DNA from: Trissonchulus latispiculum
Taxonomy: Eukaryota; Nematoda; Enoplea; Enoplida; Ironidae
DNA length: 64,000 nt
Reading direction: 5' to 3'
NCBI GenBank assembly: GCA_030248195.1
Contig: JASAND010013323.1
Span: 1 to 64,000 of the forward strand
Shown here: piece after piece, positions 9,512-21,132 of the stretch
Numbering within the stretch: position 1 is the stretch's first letter
Layout of the letters: every line of letters starts with the position of its first letter
The notes under the pieces: generated by a model
The model's input: the letters and a program-made list of their open reading frames with translations, nothing else
What the model was told of the DNA's origin: nothing
The model's database searches: none
Translations under genes and position numbers: made by a program

Positions 9512-9758
9512 GTAAGATTACTTTTTGTGTCGTTAATCTTACCACTCCAAAAAGGAGTGTTCTAAAATTGGTTTTCTTTTTAGTTTGACTTAAGTCAAAC
9601 CTTTTCCTTTTCCATTGTCTGGGAGGTTGTCTACCTCCCAGACTACACCTGAGTCAGGTGTTGTTCCCCTTTCCCTCTTTCTTTTCTTTCTCTCTCTGCT
9701 AGGCCTCTTTCTTCTGGGCCTAGCAGTTGTCCTCGCTTGAACTTTTGGCCGAGGACAA
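9512..9758 (+). other. Seven consecutive stem-loops in copy A
   Basis: Hairpins follow one another with short linkers: GTAAGATTA/TAATCTTAC; CACTCC/GGAGTG; GTTTGACTT/AAGTCAAAC; GTCTGGGAGGT/ACCTCCCAGAC; ACACCTG/CAGGTGT; CTGCTAGGCC/GGCCTAGCAG; TTGTCCTCG/CGAGGACAA. All stems are perfect and all recur in copy B at about 34384-34628. Confidence 0.9.
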
Positions 9759-10024
9759 GGCCAACAAAGAAAAAGGAAAGGAAATAGTAGGATAAGCCCA
9801 AGACATTGTATTTAGAGGGGCCTTAGCTCCCTCAATAATAATTAATATATTAATATAAGTAGCTAGGTAAAGGTAGATAGGTACGATAATTTCGCCAAGT
9901 TTCGGCACCCAAAATATATCAGAAATGGGTCAGTTGGGGGCAATAAATCCAAAATCTCATTAATTTCCACCCCCAACGGCCAGCTGGGTCAGCCCGCTGC
10001 AGCGCAGCACACAGAAAAGGTGGC

Positions 10025-10060
10025 AAGCTTCTAGAAGGTTCTAGAACCTTCTAGAAGCTT
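10025..10060. repeat. 36-bp perfect palindrome
   Basis: The left half AAGCTTCTAGAAGGTTCT is followed directly by its exact reverse complement, and GGCA/TGCC outside it extends the stem with one bulge. In copy B (35021-35058) the same site carries two changes on one arm only. Confidence 0.95.
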
Positions 10061-10224
10061 TGCCTTAAAATCAAAGAAGAAGCGAGCTCCAGGTCTCGCT
10101 AATGACCTGTCACCGAGCTGTCAGCAAAACTGTCAGCTCGGTCCAAAATTTTTATTTCAAATCAGTGTTCGTTGAGTTGCAGCCGGAGTAGATTGCTTTT
10201 CCCCTCCCCCTGGTGCGTTCCTTA

Positions 10225-13200
10225 AGAAAAAAAATTGGTTATTATTTGGATGTTTACTGTTTTAGTGTGAAATTAAATTTTGTTTTCGAGATTATGATGG
10301 TCGAAATAGGCCCAGTTAACAGCCATTAAGCTATTACAGTTAAAACCAGAACACAGAGATGTACTTGTTCTATGATCTTAGCATAATTATAAACCAAAAT
10401 TAGTGTTAAATAGTAACATACTAATTAATACAGTTGCACATATTATGAACACATTTAACATTGTTTCTGTTTCCAAAATGATGTTGTCAAATGGGTAAGA
10501 AGCTGGTCCGTCTGCAGTTACCGAAAGCAATAATTAATCTGGAGGTACCGTATCTTCAAGCAGAAATGCTCAGAGCGTTGACGCAAGAGACTTACAAAGT
10601 AAAATCTCACAGATGATACTCTTTCAGTATACGTAGCCCTCTAAATTTGTTTGACGCTTTTTTTAAAACGTTTGCCTTAAAGTGACAGTTGGGACAAGGA
10701 TTGTTTAGCTTAAAACTAACTGAAGTTTAACTCTTGCAAACGTGATCAACAAGTCGGGCAAACCGCACATTGGCCATTTGTAGAGTACCTGCTGAAAATT
10801 AAAGATGACTACAGTTGGTCCTATCTCAAATTCATAACCTATTCAAAACTTTTGATTGCAGACTTAAAATTACTTCCTGAGTTCTCCCACAGCATCTTTG
10901 ACCCACTTTTCGTACATAGTGATGGCAAAAGAATTTTGCTGTTTCGGACCAGTTCATCCGAAAATGGTTGCCCTTAAGAGGGGAGCTGGGATAAGTGGTT
11001 TTTCGACTAAACAATGTTAGTGCTATTACTCTTTCCCTTCTCATGGCATTCTGATGTGGGGATGGCTTGCAGCATGGCTCCAAGAAATGAATGAGTAATA
11101 ATAGTTCCAAGTTGATGTCTCCGAATGGAACCAAACAACATCTACCATTTTTGAAGAGCCCTCTCACTTGAACTGTTGTAATCCGTATTCAGATTACTTG
11201 TTGAAAGATATTCACGGCTTTTAAAACGGGTTAACGGTAATCGGTTTGGGCAATTTAGCGATAAGCCATCAGCCTCTGCCTACAATCAAGCCCGTTATAG
11301 TTTTTTCCAGTTGCTATGGATATGGCCCGAGCGATCGCAGTATATGCACAGAAGTTCGACTTCTAATGTGAATTTAAATCTGGTTTTACTGGGCCTGACG
11401 TTTTCAGTACTACAAACTGTTGTTCACCTGATTCGCAGCTGGTAGTCGCTCCGGTTTCGTGACTATCAGTCTCATTGATACAATTAATCTAATCTGCGTA
11501 TCCATCGAACAGTTCGGTAAATAGTACTTTATATTTATACTTTAGAAGTTCATATTAATTTGTTGTCGTTCTTTGTTTCACTGATAGTACTATACTGGTG
11601 ATTGATCAGTTTTTTACTGAAGTCTGGACACGGCTTTGTACGTTTTCTTTATATTTAAAATGCACGACTAAATATATAGCAGCACTGAACGACTGCAGTT
11701 GGCTAGGGCTTTAGGTAGCGTTATATATTCTATTCTATTGATCTATTCTGAATCATGCTGCCGTGTAGATCAATTAATTCATTAAGCAATCACGTTTACA
11801 AGGTTCCTGGGACGGTATTCCTTCTTTTTCTATGTAAATGTTATTTATAAGCAGAATTCCTATACCTTTGCCATCTTGAACGTAGCTTCATGATTTAGAG
11901 TAAAATTACATTGGAGAGGTTGTGGTAATCATGTTGGAACAGTTATATCCTTGCATCGACATGTGTTGGATATCGACAGCGAAGATACCGCTCGGCTAGA
12001 ATTTAAAGTCCGTTGAATTGCTGTTGACGAGAATGACTAAGTAACTAACTAACCAAGATCTTAATTGGATGAATCTTACGGACGAAACCAAATAGCACCT
12101 TCTTCAGTGAATTGTCTTGTTCCGGTATAATGAATGCTATATTAATGAGGTCTTAGGATTAAATTTAAAAAATTATGTACAAAAGAAAATGAGCTCAAGT
12201 TACTTTAGATTTATTATCTCTTCGTACACGTACACTTTTATTTTAAATGTTGAAGATATCTTGAATATCTTCGCAGAATTCCGGTGCTGTAGCAAATGTC
12301 TTCAGCAAACGGCTTCAGCATAAATTTATGATTACTAGCTGAAAGTCTTCCTAAAACGACAAAATAACAAGGTAACTCCAGTGCTTAGATCCATACATGA
12401 AATGACCCTTGACTGATATACACTATGATTGCAAGTGTGATGGTCTGATCGAAGTTACAAACGCTGCGAACGTTATAAATTTAGGAAATTTTGCCCTACA
12501 TTAGTTGCTTAAATGCCATATACTTGTTTAGAGTTTTTTCGCAGCTTTTGTTCCGACTCTGAGCTTTTTGGGGTCCCCATTCACTCTTACTAAAGTGCGT
12601 ATGGTTCGTTTCTTCAGGTTTTTAGTGAAAAGTAATAGCGCGGATTCGAATCATTTTTAGTAGTCGCACAAACTTTGTACAAATCTTAAACACAAACTAA
12701 GACAAAGACATAATACAGTCATACCTGACCCAACAGGCCTAAAAATAATAGGCGATTGTCGCGATTGGGGTTGAAGGGCGAACTCTAGAAAGATAACTGG
12801 AGAGCTAACTAGTAAACTCATCTACATTGTTAAATATTGTCTGAATATTTAAGCGTATTCTTATCAGTGACTGTTAAGATCAGGTTGCAATCATCTGGGG
12901 GTGTTAACGTGAAAAATATTTAAAGTGCACAGCTACAGTGCTCTGGGTGACAAACTGCTAAAAGTACTTGCCTAAATTCATTGGTCTGCAAATTACAGAT
13001 CGGGCAACATCTTTTGAATTTGCAATTAGGATTCTAGCGTGCGCATTTGAGGACTCAGTTTGAAGGAAAAATGCTCACTTAGATACTGTGCTGGGACATT
13101 GACTAAATTTTGACAAATGCGTCACACATAAGGCTGGTATGAGAAATGCGGCAGTTGCAGTGGAATAAAATTAGGCTGAAATTTAGGATAACGATATAAT

Positions 13201-13504
13201 CAAAATTTACTTAGGTTTAGGCTGACTAAAACGTAGACAGACACCACTACTATGGAAGATCTCGGAAATCTGTTGACAGTGGTTCGACTAATGGCCCCCA
13301 ACTGTCTTGAATTCATGATACACATGCTGATTGATCATCGTAACTTATGGAATAGAATCTTTTTAGAAACTGTCCACTCTGTAGCGCTAACACTGCCAAA
13401 GCAATAGCACCTACCTATGGTTGGTAGTTTACAATAGAAATACTAATAACCGCAATTTTAGTCATCCACACATTTGAGTTACATATCACAATCACAGTTT
13501 CTAT
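10225..13504. other. Long stretch without a supported gene
   Basis: Only short ORFs. The longest (minus, 10832-11167) has no domain or hydrophobic pattern and I do not support it. No tRNA, microsatellite or inverted repeat stood out. Confidence 0.5.
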
Positions 13505-13858
13505 TCCATGAATACTTCTTAGCCTCTAGCATGCAAGTCATTAGACACACTTTCTGTTATCAGAACAAGATGTCTGCTCTGATTTCTAACGGCTGATCTC
13601 CCCGCCAAATCAGTCCTTAGTGAGCCGCCGTAATTCAGTACTTGGTCGAAACTGGAGTACGCTTCCTTATCTATGTTCGATGCGTCTTTGCTTGTGTGTC
13701 AAAGCTGGAAACACATGCTGTGCTTTCGTGAACTTTTTTGAAGTAATGTGATTACTTTCGGGGGGGGGGGAGGTAAACCGTTAGCGAGTCTTTTTTAGTT
13801 TTTGCTCTGATAACTGAGAGCATGCCTAGTGGCGTACTTTTATCGTCATGTACTCTTG
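13505..13858. mobile_element. CAAGAGT foldback element, degraded copy
   Basis: The right end TCATGTACTCTTG (ending 13858) and inner words CTCTGATAAC, CTAACGG and C/G homopolymers match the family. Partly complementary left-arm words (GTTATCAGAACAAGA, TGCTCTGATTTCTAACGG, about 13556-13593) are present, but the left terminus is not recognisable. A run of ten G is at about 13758. Confidence 0.6.
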
Positions 13859-15239
13859 GTAGAGTCATGTACTCTGTAAAGTAGCGCACAGCAGAAACAA
13901 AAGCAATTACCAGTTTTTAATAATAAGTATATGACGAAAGTGCTGAAGGTTTTAAATGTTTTGAAACGGCCAAATTATAGGTTATCATGTGAAACGTTTC
14001 AGCTGACGCCAGGTGGTAAATGTTACCAGCGCTTTAGGCAATATTTGTATAAATTTATATTTGCAGTCTGTGTACAATGAAGATGAAGGCCTCCGCGAAG
14101 ATTACAAGACGTTGACGCAAACATTAGCTGGTATCGATCTTATGGTAGTTTTTATTTTTAGGCTGACACTTTATTTACACAAATTAATGACACTTAACCT
14201 TAAAACATTTAGCTCAACAATACAGGCAAAACTATAGTTATAACAATAAAAACAGTAGGTTATATTTCAAAACAGTGCTTAGTCAAATTATCAAACTACT
14301 AACATTATGTTATTATCCAGAAAAACAATAATTCAAATTCCAAAACATCGATTAAGCAAATTAGCTAATCAGCTCTAAAACAGCAAATGAGAAAGTTTAC
14401 CACCAAATTTACAGAATGGTTGTTACACTATAAATGACTAGGCCTGTTCTGGAGCCCTGCGCCGGCACAGTCGTATGCGCAGCTCCGACACGGACACGTA
14501 GGTCTATTCATCCTTGGCTTTGCGTTTCCGCCTGCCCCCGCGTATTGCAGAGGACTCTTTGGCTGTCTCCGCAACCACAATTGATGAGGGTGATAGGGGG
14601 TTTGACCTCGTTGGCCTCGTTGGCTGTCGAATTAGTCGCAGCAAAAGGCGGACGAGGAGAAGGAGGAGGACGTAGAGGCGATGCTAGAGGAGGAGGCGAA
14701 GGATGTGGATGAAAAACGGCGCAAATGCGCATAGGGCAGTTCTGTTTTTTACGCAGCAAAAGCTGGGAAAATGTTTATTGGAGACAACAGTCACCACACA
14801 GAAAGGCGCCGGTAGACAACATTTGTACAATGATGATGACTTTTGAGATACATAATAAATACCAAGGTATTGAAAAATACAAGTTTCGCTTGTAATTTTC
14901 ACGAGATCTTATGTGTGTATACTTTCCACCGGGCAGATACTTTGGTGTAATAGAGTAAATGTTCGATTAATATACCTGTATTATACAAGCAAGAAAGGTG
15001 TACCTTACAGTAACAAGAAAAATACTATAGGAGCCACCGTGGTCAAAACATTTAAATATGCCAAGAACGAAGAATCCATGTGCGCAAAAATGGATGCAAA
15101 AATGCTCTGAATACAGAATCCGTATGATAAAATAGTTTTTCAAGTTAATTTTTCCATGAAAGATTGACATCATTCGAGAAGTCGTGGCCTGGTGATTTCC
15201 AAATGTAAATTTTAGCTCTTCCTTCCTACCTTCCTTAAT
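13859..15239. other. No gene supported; GA-rich stretch 14640-14710
   Basis: 14640-14710 is a purine-rich GAGGAGG tract that yields Arg/Gly and Pro/His-rich ORFs on either strand; these look like composition artefacts. 14430-14600 is relatively GC-rich and could be a gene relic, but I cannot assign it. Confidence 0.4.
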
Positions 15240-16138
15240 TCTGATCCTTTGATTGATTCTTTTTGAAAACATATTGTTAGTTGATGGCGTGAATCAAGAT
15301 GAAATTTGATGAAACTTTCCAAAATAAGTTCGTTTAGCATTCTAACACACTGTGCGCAATTCCTCTTCAAAAATTTGAGATTTCCGTTCAGGGTAGGTTT
15401 TTGCCATTTTCTGAAAGTTTTGCCAGCAGGTGCATAGACTATATATATTCGAATGATCTCGTTGAACTCTACAAGAATGGGTTTGGAAGCAATTTTAAAG
15501 CTTTTCCCTGTTGTGAGATATAGCTAATTTTCTTATTTTGGCGTCGAAAGCTTGTCCTTTTTGCAGAAAACAAATAATCCATTATTACTTGAGTTATGGA
15601 AGCTGTAAAATCAAACAAACGATGTTGAGTTGCTATCATAAAAAATGTACAAAAAACAAAAATATTCTACACAAACACAACAAATTTTTTCGAAGATTGT
15701 GGAGCATTCACAATGCAATGCAATTTACTACACAAATGTACTCAGCGACCTTTTCAAATTGCTTCGATAGGTACCTTCTAGCTAAAGTGGTCGCATGCCA
15801 AAGTTGGAAAAAGGTAGAATCCAGGATGCGCACACATTTCAGCCTATTTCTCCTTAACGAAGAGCGATTTAAAAATAACAAAAAAACGCTTCCAGCTATT
15901 TGAAACAAGCAAACCGACGCCTCGCAAAAAGTTTACTTGAGTCTGCAAAAAATTTGGAAAAATATACTTCTTCTAAAATGTGTTAAAAAATTTTTAGAAA
16001 AGCAACGTTAATTTCATGGTATGCACTAAAAAGAGAAAATGTACGAAAAAGCTACATTTTGATACAAAAATGGCTTCTTCACTCCAAGCAATATAATAGC
16101 TCAAAGTTGACGTGACCAAGGGAATTCACTACCTTAAG
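15240..16138 (+). mobile_element. TTAAGGTGGTG-type non-autonomous element, copy 1
   Basis: Collinear with 45712-46710 over its length: shared words include ATCAAGATGAAATTTGA, GAAACTTTCC, GTTCTAACAC, GATTTCCG, GATTGTGGAGCA, CGAAGAGCGATTT, ACTTGAGTCTGCAAAAAA and AAATGGCTTCTT. The right end is AATTCACTACCTTAAG (16124-16139); the left end is decayed. No transposase. Confidence 0.75.
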
Positions 16139-17235
16139 TTAATCAAGTTTTTCGTTTTAGAAACAGAGAAAAGTTTTTGTCAAACACAATATTATCAAAA
16201 CTGCGTTTAATTCACAACCTAATTGTCCACATGTGTTTACAATGAGAGTTCCCACCACTTGCAGTACAATTCCCTGGCGGTTCAATAGGCCGAATTTCTA
16301 GTTTTAGAGGATACTGAATACCATCCGGATTAGGAATCTGCAACACGAAATTTTCAAATAACATGATAACAGCAATACCAGCAAATTTATTTTTACACTC
16401 GTTTCCAAACTGACTGGCGCTATAATCAGCTATATAGTTTAGGTGTTTCGAATGCGCCATCATTTCTGTGATTAGCTCTTCCTTCATTCCTCAATTACTT
16501 TTGTCTAATTAACACTTTTCTGGCTTTTCGAACTGGATCTGGCAGTTTTGCTCAGTTTTGGCGGGCAGGTATATTGTCACCCTAAAAATATTATATGAAA
16601 TAATTGCATCCCGCCTCGCAGTAATAAGTTATCCAACTAAAATGAAATTACTTCGCGCTACCTGAGGTAGTGAAACCAAAACTATAGTTTTTGAAAAGTA
16701 AAAGGCAGCTAAGGACAATCAGTTTTTATATGCATAGGTGGCATCTATAAAAAATTGAGGAGCATGACTTAGCAAGTCTGAATCTTTCATTACAACGGCA
16801 CAAAGTCAGGGATCAAAATTTGCCATCCATACCACATGACCAAATCACAATAACAGACTTTACTGCTCATCAAAACAAACGGATACTTACAAATTTCTCT
16901 GGCTTTCCTAATCAGCTGACCAAATATGAAGCAAATAGATTTTTTAAAGGTTGTTCGCTGACAAATACACAATATCTCAAGTACTCAGAAGTCGAATAAT
17001 TTATCTCATTAGACAGAAAGCTATATTATGAGGACACTATGGGACGGGCATTTTAAAACTGGATTAAATTTATTTTATTTTAGTTTTAATTTTTCTAATT
17101 ATAATTAAAGGTATCAGAGAACAAATCGTAGAAAATTTGTAAAAATCATAAACTGAAATGTTTTAACGGCAGAAAAAGTTCCACAACCAAAAACACTAGA
17201 CAACCCTGCCCACATAGTGGAACGAACTGCCCAGT
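16139..17235. other. No gene seen
   Basis: Unassigned AT-rich DNA. The minus ORF at 16212-16487 has no recognisable feature. Confidence 0.4.
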
Positions 17236-17334
17236 GACCAGTTTCATATGGCACACATAACGGTTCACCAATAATCAGGTCGAAATGACCAGTTTCATCT
17301 GGCCATAACGGTTCACCAATAATCAGGTCGAAAT
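17236..17334 (+). repeat. Two-copy tandem repeat of about 50 bp
   Basis: GACCAGTTTCAT(A/C)TGGC through AATCAGGTCGAAAT is repeated head to tail (17236-17286 and 17287-17334), differing by a 3-bp indel and a substitution. A recent slippage duplication. Confidence 0.9.
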
Positions 17335-17449
17335 TAGCTGTCATACAATACCGCTCAGAATCATTTACCCATTCTTGCGCGTTCAACGTTAGGGATTTTG
17401 TACTCGTTCTGTAACTGGCCTGCATTGATTCCGATATATATGTGTCCCA

Positions 17450-17598
17450 GTCTTAAAGCATTTGCCGTCTAATTTCAATTAGACGGAGAATTTCAGTCTA
17501 GCAGCATTTCGCTCATGCTCATGCTATTATACTAGCCCAATTGCAATTAGACTGAAAATCTCCGTCTAATTGCAATTAGACGGAAAATGCTTTTAGAC
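17450..17598. mobile_element. Miniature palindromic element with CCGTCTAATT repeats
   Basis: Outer inverted repeats TCTTAAAGCATTTG / AAAATGCTTTTAGA enclose two palindromes: 17465-17486 (CCGTCTAATT TC AATTAGACGG) and 17561-17584 (24 bp, perfect, centred on AATTGCAATT), plus a partial CAATTGCAATTAGACTG at 17539-17555. Too regular to be chance; a MITE or multimer protein-binding site. Confidence 0.7.
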
Positions 17599-18177
17599 TG
17601 CGACTATATATCAGTCAGTTTCTGGTACAAGCCGACTTTGGCGCGATGGGTCAAAAAATTAGTTTCGCTTATACTTTGCTCATTTGTAGGGCCTATGCAT
17701 TGTGTTTACATGGCAAAATATGAAACAATTTGGTTCAGCCAATTTGGAGATATAAGCGTGTAAAGTTGGGCTGATTTTGGCAAATAGCTGGCACGGCTCG
17801 GACAACAGTTTCAGGCTATTTATTGATATGCTAAAGTGAATCATACCATGAATTCTACATCATTAAAAAGGCCTATTATTAAGGTTTACTTTGTGCTAAA
17901 CTATGAGTAATTTCACTTTCACCATCTTAAGAAAAATAGCAAAACAGGAGCTTAGGAGGCTATGTTGAGTACATGCATTTGCATGCTTTAACGTTAAAAA
18001 ACGTTTTTTGTAAAAATCCGAGTCGGGATTTTTTCTGTACTCTTTTCTGGCCCTATTAGCTATATGCATGCCAAATATTGGCCAGAAAAAGTAGAACCTC
18101 CGACTTCCATACGCGTTAAGGTACGTATCGTTCACAACTCTATTCGCCATGTCGTACATTCCACAATGCTGAAAGGA
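17599..18177. other. No gene seen
   Basis: Unassigned. The 115-residue minus ORF crossing into the next repeat shows no domain signal. Confidence 0.4.
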
Positions 18178-18515
18178 GCTATGAACGGAAGCCAGTTCTA
18201 AATTTTTTCTGAATATGCTTGTGCTGGAACGGACGTTAGACATCCTAGAAATTTTAGGAGAAATGGAATATAGTATATGTCAAGGTCAATTTCGAACCAA
18301 ATCCCAAACGTCATCTCATCCGGTCGAACAGTCCGTAATTTTAGAAGGGTCTATGAACGGATGCTGGGTTCCAAAACTTTTTCTGAACATCTTTGTGTTG
18401 TAACGGACGTTAGGCATACTAAAAAGTTTAGGAAAGATTAGGACCTGCTAATGTCAAGGCTGATTTCGGATCAAATCCCAAATGTCAACTCTTCTGGTCG
18501 AACAACCCGTAGTGT
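18178..18515 (+). repeat. Two tandem units of a dispersed repeat family
   Basis: Units of about 165 bp (from about 18178 and about 18345) share CTATGAACGGA, TTTTTTCTGAA or TTTTTCTGAA, GGAACGGACGTTAG, TGTCAAGG and ATCCCAAA-GTCA in order. An inverted copy lies at 22632-22795. Confidence 0.8.
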
Positions 18516-19519
18516 TAGAGCGACCCAAAAGAGAAAGAGTACGTCGTATTAAAATTGCCAGCATTGATTTTTGGTGTGCTCACATGGTCATTATACTCCT
18601 CTGGTGCAATGTTGAAGTACATTTGTGTTTAAGAATACGTTTGTGCGTGTAGCACTATGCAAATGCAAGGGTTGTTGGTTATCCAGCTTTTGGTAGAAAT
18701 CTCACAAATTCTTTAAGTCGTTAACTTATTATGAATCTTGTGCTGCAGCTGTTCGTAGTGCTTACCATTGCAACCAGAAAGTTTGCATACAGAGTCTGCA
18801 CTTATTCTGCGCTAGGAATATACCACAACACAAAAATATTTGCTACCTTCAGCAGACAGCCTTTATCTTTTGCCGCAGACAGCGTTATCTTTTGCAGCAG
18901 ACGTAAAAATAGCATGCGGGCTAACGAAAACATACGATTCTGCTCAATGTTATTTTTTGCACTTATTTTACTTTGATTTCTTTTAAATGGACCGTACCGT
19001 GCTTGAGAAATCCTAACTGGGCCAGTCACTACTTGGGTCTATTCGGGTTACGGGGCACTATAATCTCCTCTACAAAAAATGGAAAAATATACCCACTAAT
19101 TTTAAATATGTCTGCAAAAATCTAATGATCCAGTATATTCATTGAAATATATGGGAAATATCAGTTTTATTCAATGCCGTGACTTAACGTTTTGCCAACC
19201 AATTCCAAAAATTTCTTATTCTTTGATCCTTCTAGACTCTGAACTTCTGCCTGTGTGCGCAGGGTCAGGCCAGGAAACAACGGTTGGAGCTCCAGCATAT
19301 ATTGATTTCGCAATACTGTACAGATATATACGTATTATATTGAAGAATTGAAGTATCCTGTTGGGGTAGTAAGATTTCTGAAGTTATACCACATTTAGCC
19401 TACTCTATGTACAGTTTTTGCAAAGTCTCTTGCAAATTAAATTTCGAAATACTGGGTCTTTATGATGATCTGTAACCTACGCATTAGGTGACATATTTAA
19501 TATACGTATACCATAGAAG

Positions 19520-19550
<31 letters not shown>

Positions 19551-19590
19551 ACAGCCTTGCTATCATCTTTCAGCGACTTCAAAGAACTCT
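18516..19590. other. No gene seen; (TA)n at 19525-19550
   Basis: Contains a perfect TA microsatellite of about 13 units at 19525-19550. Otherwise unassigned. Confidence 0.5.
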
Positions 19591-19896
19591 ATGCCTGCAA
19601 GATTATTTATTATTTTACATCTTGCCTTCCTGATTCGTACGACATGCAGCCATGATTGTATTATTAAGAATTCATTATACATATCGTCGACATGTTCTGA
19701 AAACCAAGCCCACTTCACCGCACTAATTGAACTTGCCAAGCGCCGAATTTCTGATGATTATGTTGCACCCGGACTAGAAAATGTGGCTCAAGTAATCCTT
19801 GCCCGTGGACTTGGAATTTTCGATCTAACAACTCTTAATTTGGACGAACACTACGTATGCGAGAAACATGGGAAAGAATTGTACGATGACTGTTAA
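19591..19896 (+). CDS. Hypothetical small protein with apparent signal peptide (possible first exon)
   Basis: 101 residues. Residues 1-20 look like a signal peptide (basic N-end, then LFIILHLAFLI, small residues before TCSHDC). The rest is amphipathic and protein-like: FTALIELAKRRI, GLENVAQVILARGLGIFDLTTL and a C-terminal VCEKHGKELYDDC. A C-x-x-H near the end after a hydrophobic helix resembles Cx2H-containing domains I have seen in uncharacterised invertebrate proteins, but I cannot name one. The stop follows directly; the frame could instead splice near 19890. Six cysteines fit a secreted protein. Neighbours give no functional clue. Confidence 0.35.
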   Translation: MPARLFIILHLAFLIRTTCSHDCIIKNSLYISSTCSENQAHFTALIELAKRRISDDYVAPGLENVAQVILARGLGIFDLTTLNLDEHYVCEKHGKELYDDC

Positions 19897-20566
19897 ACAA
19901 CTAATATCCGGAGCAAGAGAATAAGACGGGGTGAACGGGTGACGTAACAAGAGTAATAGTAACAAGAGTAATAATTAACATAGTTAAGATGAATTTCTAT
20001 CTCAGCTTTGCATGCAAAGAGGGGAATGGAAATGGAATGTTAGTCTGGATTATTGTAATAGATTTTGCACATTTGAAAAAGTTTTTGCTTTTGAGCCGCG
20101 AAATCAAACACAGTAAAAATTGAAATATTTCGTTGGTTTGCAGCAGACATCCGCATAGAATAACTGACATGTAAATCACTTGAAAATACAGGACATAAAG
20201 AACTCATTTGTTTATCGATTGTATTTCACATCCCCTAAGAAAAGTGAACTCATTTATTAGTTTTATTACCGGTAAAACAAATGCGATAGAGTCTAAGAAC
20301 GCTAGACATTTTTTAAGCTCTGTTATATAGAGCTACAAGTTATATTTAAGTGCGTTGGTTGAAGGTGTCGATTCCTTGTGCAAGTATTATCTTTTCAATG
20401 TTTTATTGGGCGCCAAATGTTTTCAATTCTATTTTCAAGCAATTTTCAGTTTTTTAAAATTCTGCATAAACTCCCTCCCTCAATAATACAGCATCTGATG
20501 TGCAGAAGTTATAGTGTAAATATGTGAAAGATATTAATCCCTTTACGAAATGCATATGTAGACTTT

Positions 20567-20917
20567 ATGTACCAGGAGTTGAATAGTCTTTTTGGTGAGG
20601 CGGTTTCCAAAATGGAAGATGTTGTCATTCAAGATCCGGCCATTAGAAAAAGATTTTCTTTTGGAGGAGGCCTGTATGGAGAGGTTACCCGATGTGGTGC
20701 TAAACGAGATTTTACGTGTTTGCGCCTGGTGTTCTACAACATCTCTTCGGCTAATCCCGATGTGATCATACCAAATTGGACAAAAGGATCGCTCACACTA
20801 TTTGTGAATCAAGTCAAAGGGATGGCAAACCAGATTCAAGAGGTTGTTTGGTCATTGGAAGAGGAAGATAAAGTCAAGCAGTCCGAGGTGCAAAAGTCGC
20901 GACAGGAGGGCAAATGA
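20567..20917 (+). CDS. Hypothetical protein, first of two overlapping ORFs
   Basis: 116 residues, start at ATG 20567 (in-frame stop at 20525). Mixed alpha/beta-looking sequence with a charged Glu/Lys-rich tail (SLEEEDKVKQSEVQKS). No family recognised. Its TGA overlaps the ATG of the next ORF in an ATGA arrangement (20914-20917), unusual for host genes but common in viral or retroelement coding units. It ends about 215 bp before a foldback element. It could also be the last exon of a spliced gene. Confidence 0.35.
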   Translation: MYQELNSLFGEAVSKMEDVVIQDPAIRKRFSFGGGLYGEVTRCGAKRDFTCLRLVFYNISSANPDVIIPNWTKGSLTLFVNQVKGMANQIQEVVWSLEEEDKVKQSEVQKSRQEGK

Positions 20918-21099
20918 TGGAAGAAGAGGAAGTGGGCGAAAAACCATTAAAACTGGGAAGCGGGAAAAACCAGAAGGATGGGAAGAAACAGCAAAAACCG
21001 AAAAGAAATTTAAAAAGGAAGGCAGCAAGCGAATTTGTGCTGTCGGAAGCAGAAGAAGGTAGCGAACCGTCAACCGATGACTTGATGAGCGATATATGA
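20914..21099 (+). CDS. Hypothetical Lys/Glu-rich protein, second of two overlapping ORFs
   Basis: 61 residues: an acidic start (MMEEEEV), a lysine-rich middle (KNQKDGKKQQKPKRNLKRK) and an acidic Ser/Asp tail. The composition resembles a nuclear-localisation or nucleic-acid-binding tail. It might be the true C-terminus of the upstream ORF reached by a -1 shift. Low complexity makes any assignment weak. Confidence 0.25.
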   Translation: MMEEEEVGEKPLKLGSGKNQKDGKKQQKPKRNLKRKAASEFVLSEAEEGSEPSTDDLMSDI

Positions 21100-21132
21100 T
21101 AAGGTTAAATAGTATTTCAGTATTGGTATTAG

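Larger units (their letters stand above)
9108..10224 (+). mobile_element. Hairpin-dense non-coding element, copy A
   Basis: Nearly identical to 33980-35221, starting AGTATAGCCCAT and ending GGTGCGTTCCTTA, so a recently duplicated or mobile unit. It lacks about 125 bp present in copy B (at 9885). No ORF. At least eleven stem-loops occur between 9512 and 10142: 9512-9542 (9-bp stem), 9543-9559 (6), 9583-9600 (18-bp palindrome), 9617-9643 (11), 9645-9661 (7), 9696-9726 (10), 9727-9758 (9), 9841-9854 (palindrome), 9933-9977 (8), 10025-10060 (36-bp perfect palindrome), 10112-10142 (9). I see no TIR, no TG..CA LTR ends and no target duplication around this copy. Family not recognised. Confidence 0.75.

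Noticed and set aside
9512..9758. Hairpin array as a CRISPR or integron attC array
   Set aside because: Stems differ from one another and are unequally spaced, there are no identical repeats with spacers, and the genome is eukaryotic.
9108..10224. Hammerhead or other small self-cleaving ribozyme among the hairpins
   Set aside because: I looked for CTGATGA...GAAA cores and found none placed around a three-way junction.
10832..11167. Minus ORF as a transposase fragment
   Set aside because: No DDE/D motif, helix-turn-helix or other transposase signature in any frame around it.
14434..14759. Arg/Gly-rich and Pro/His-rich ORFs
   Set aside because: Both strands open because of a GA-rich tract; no domain.
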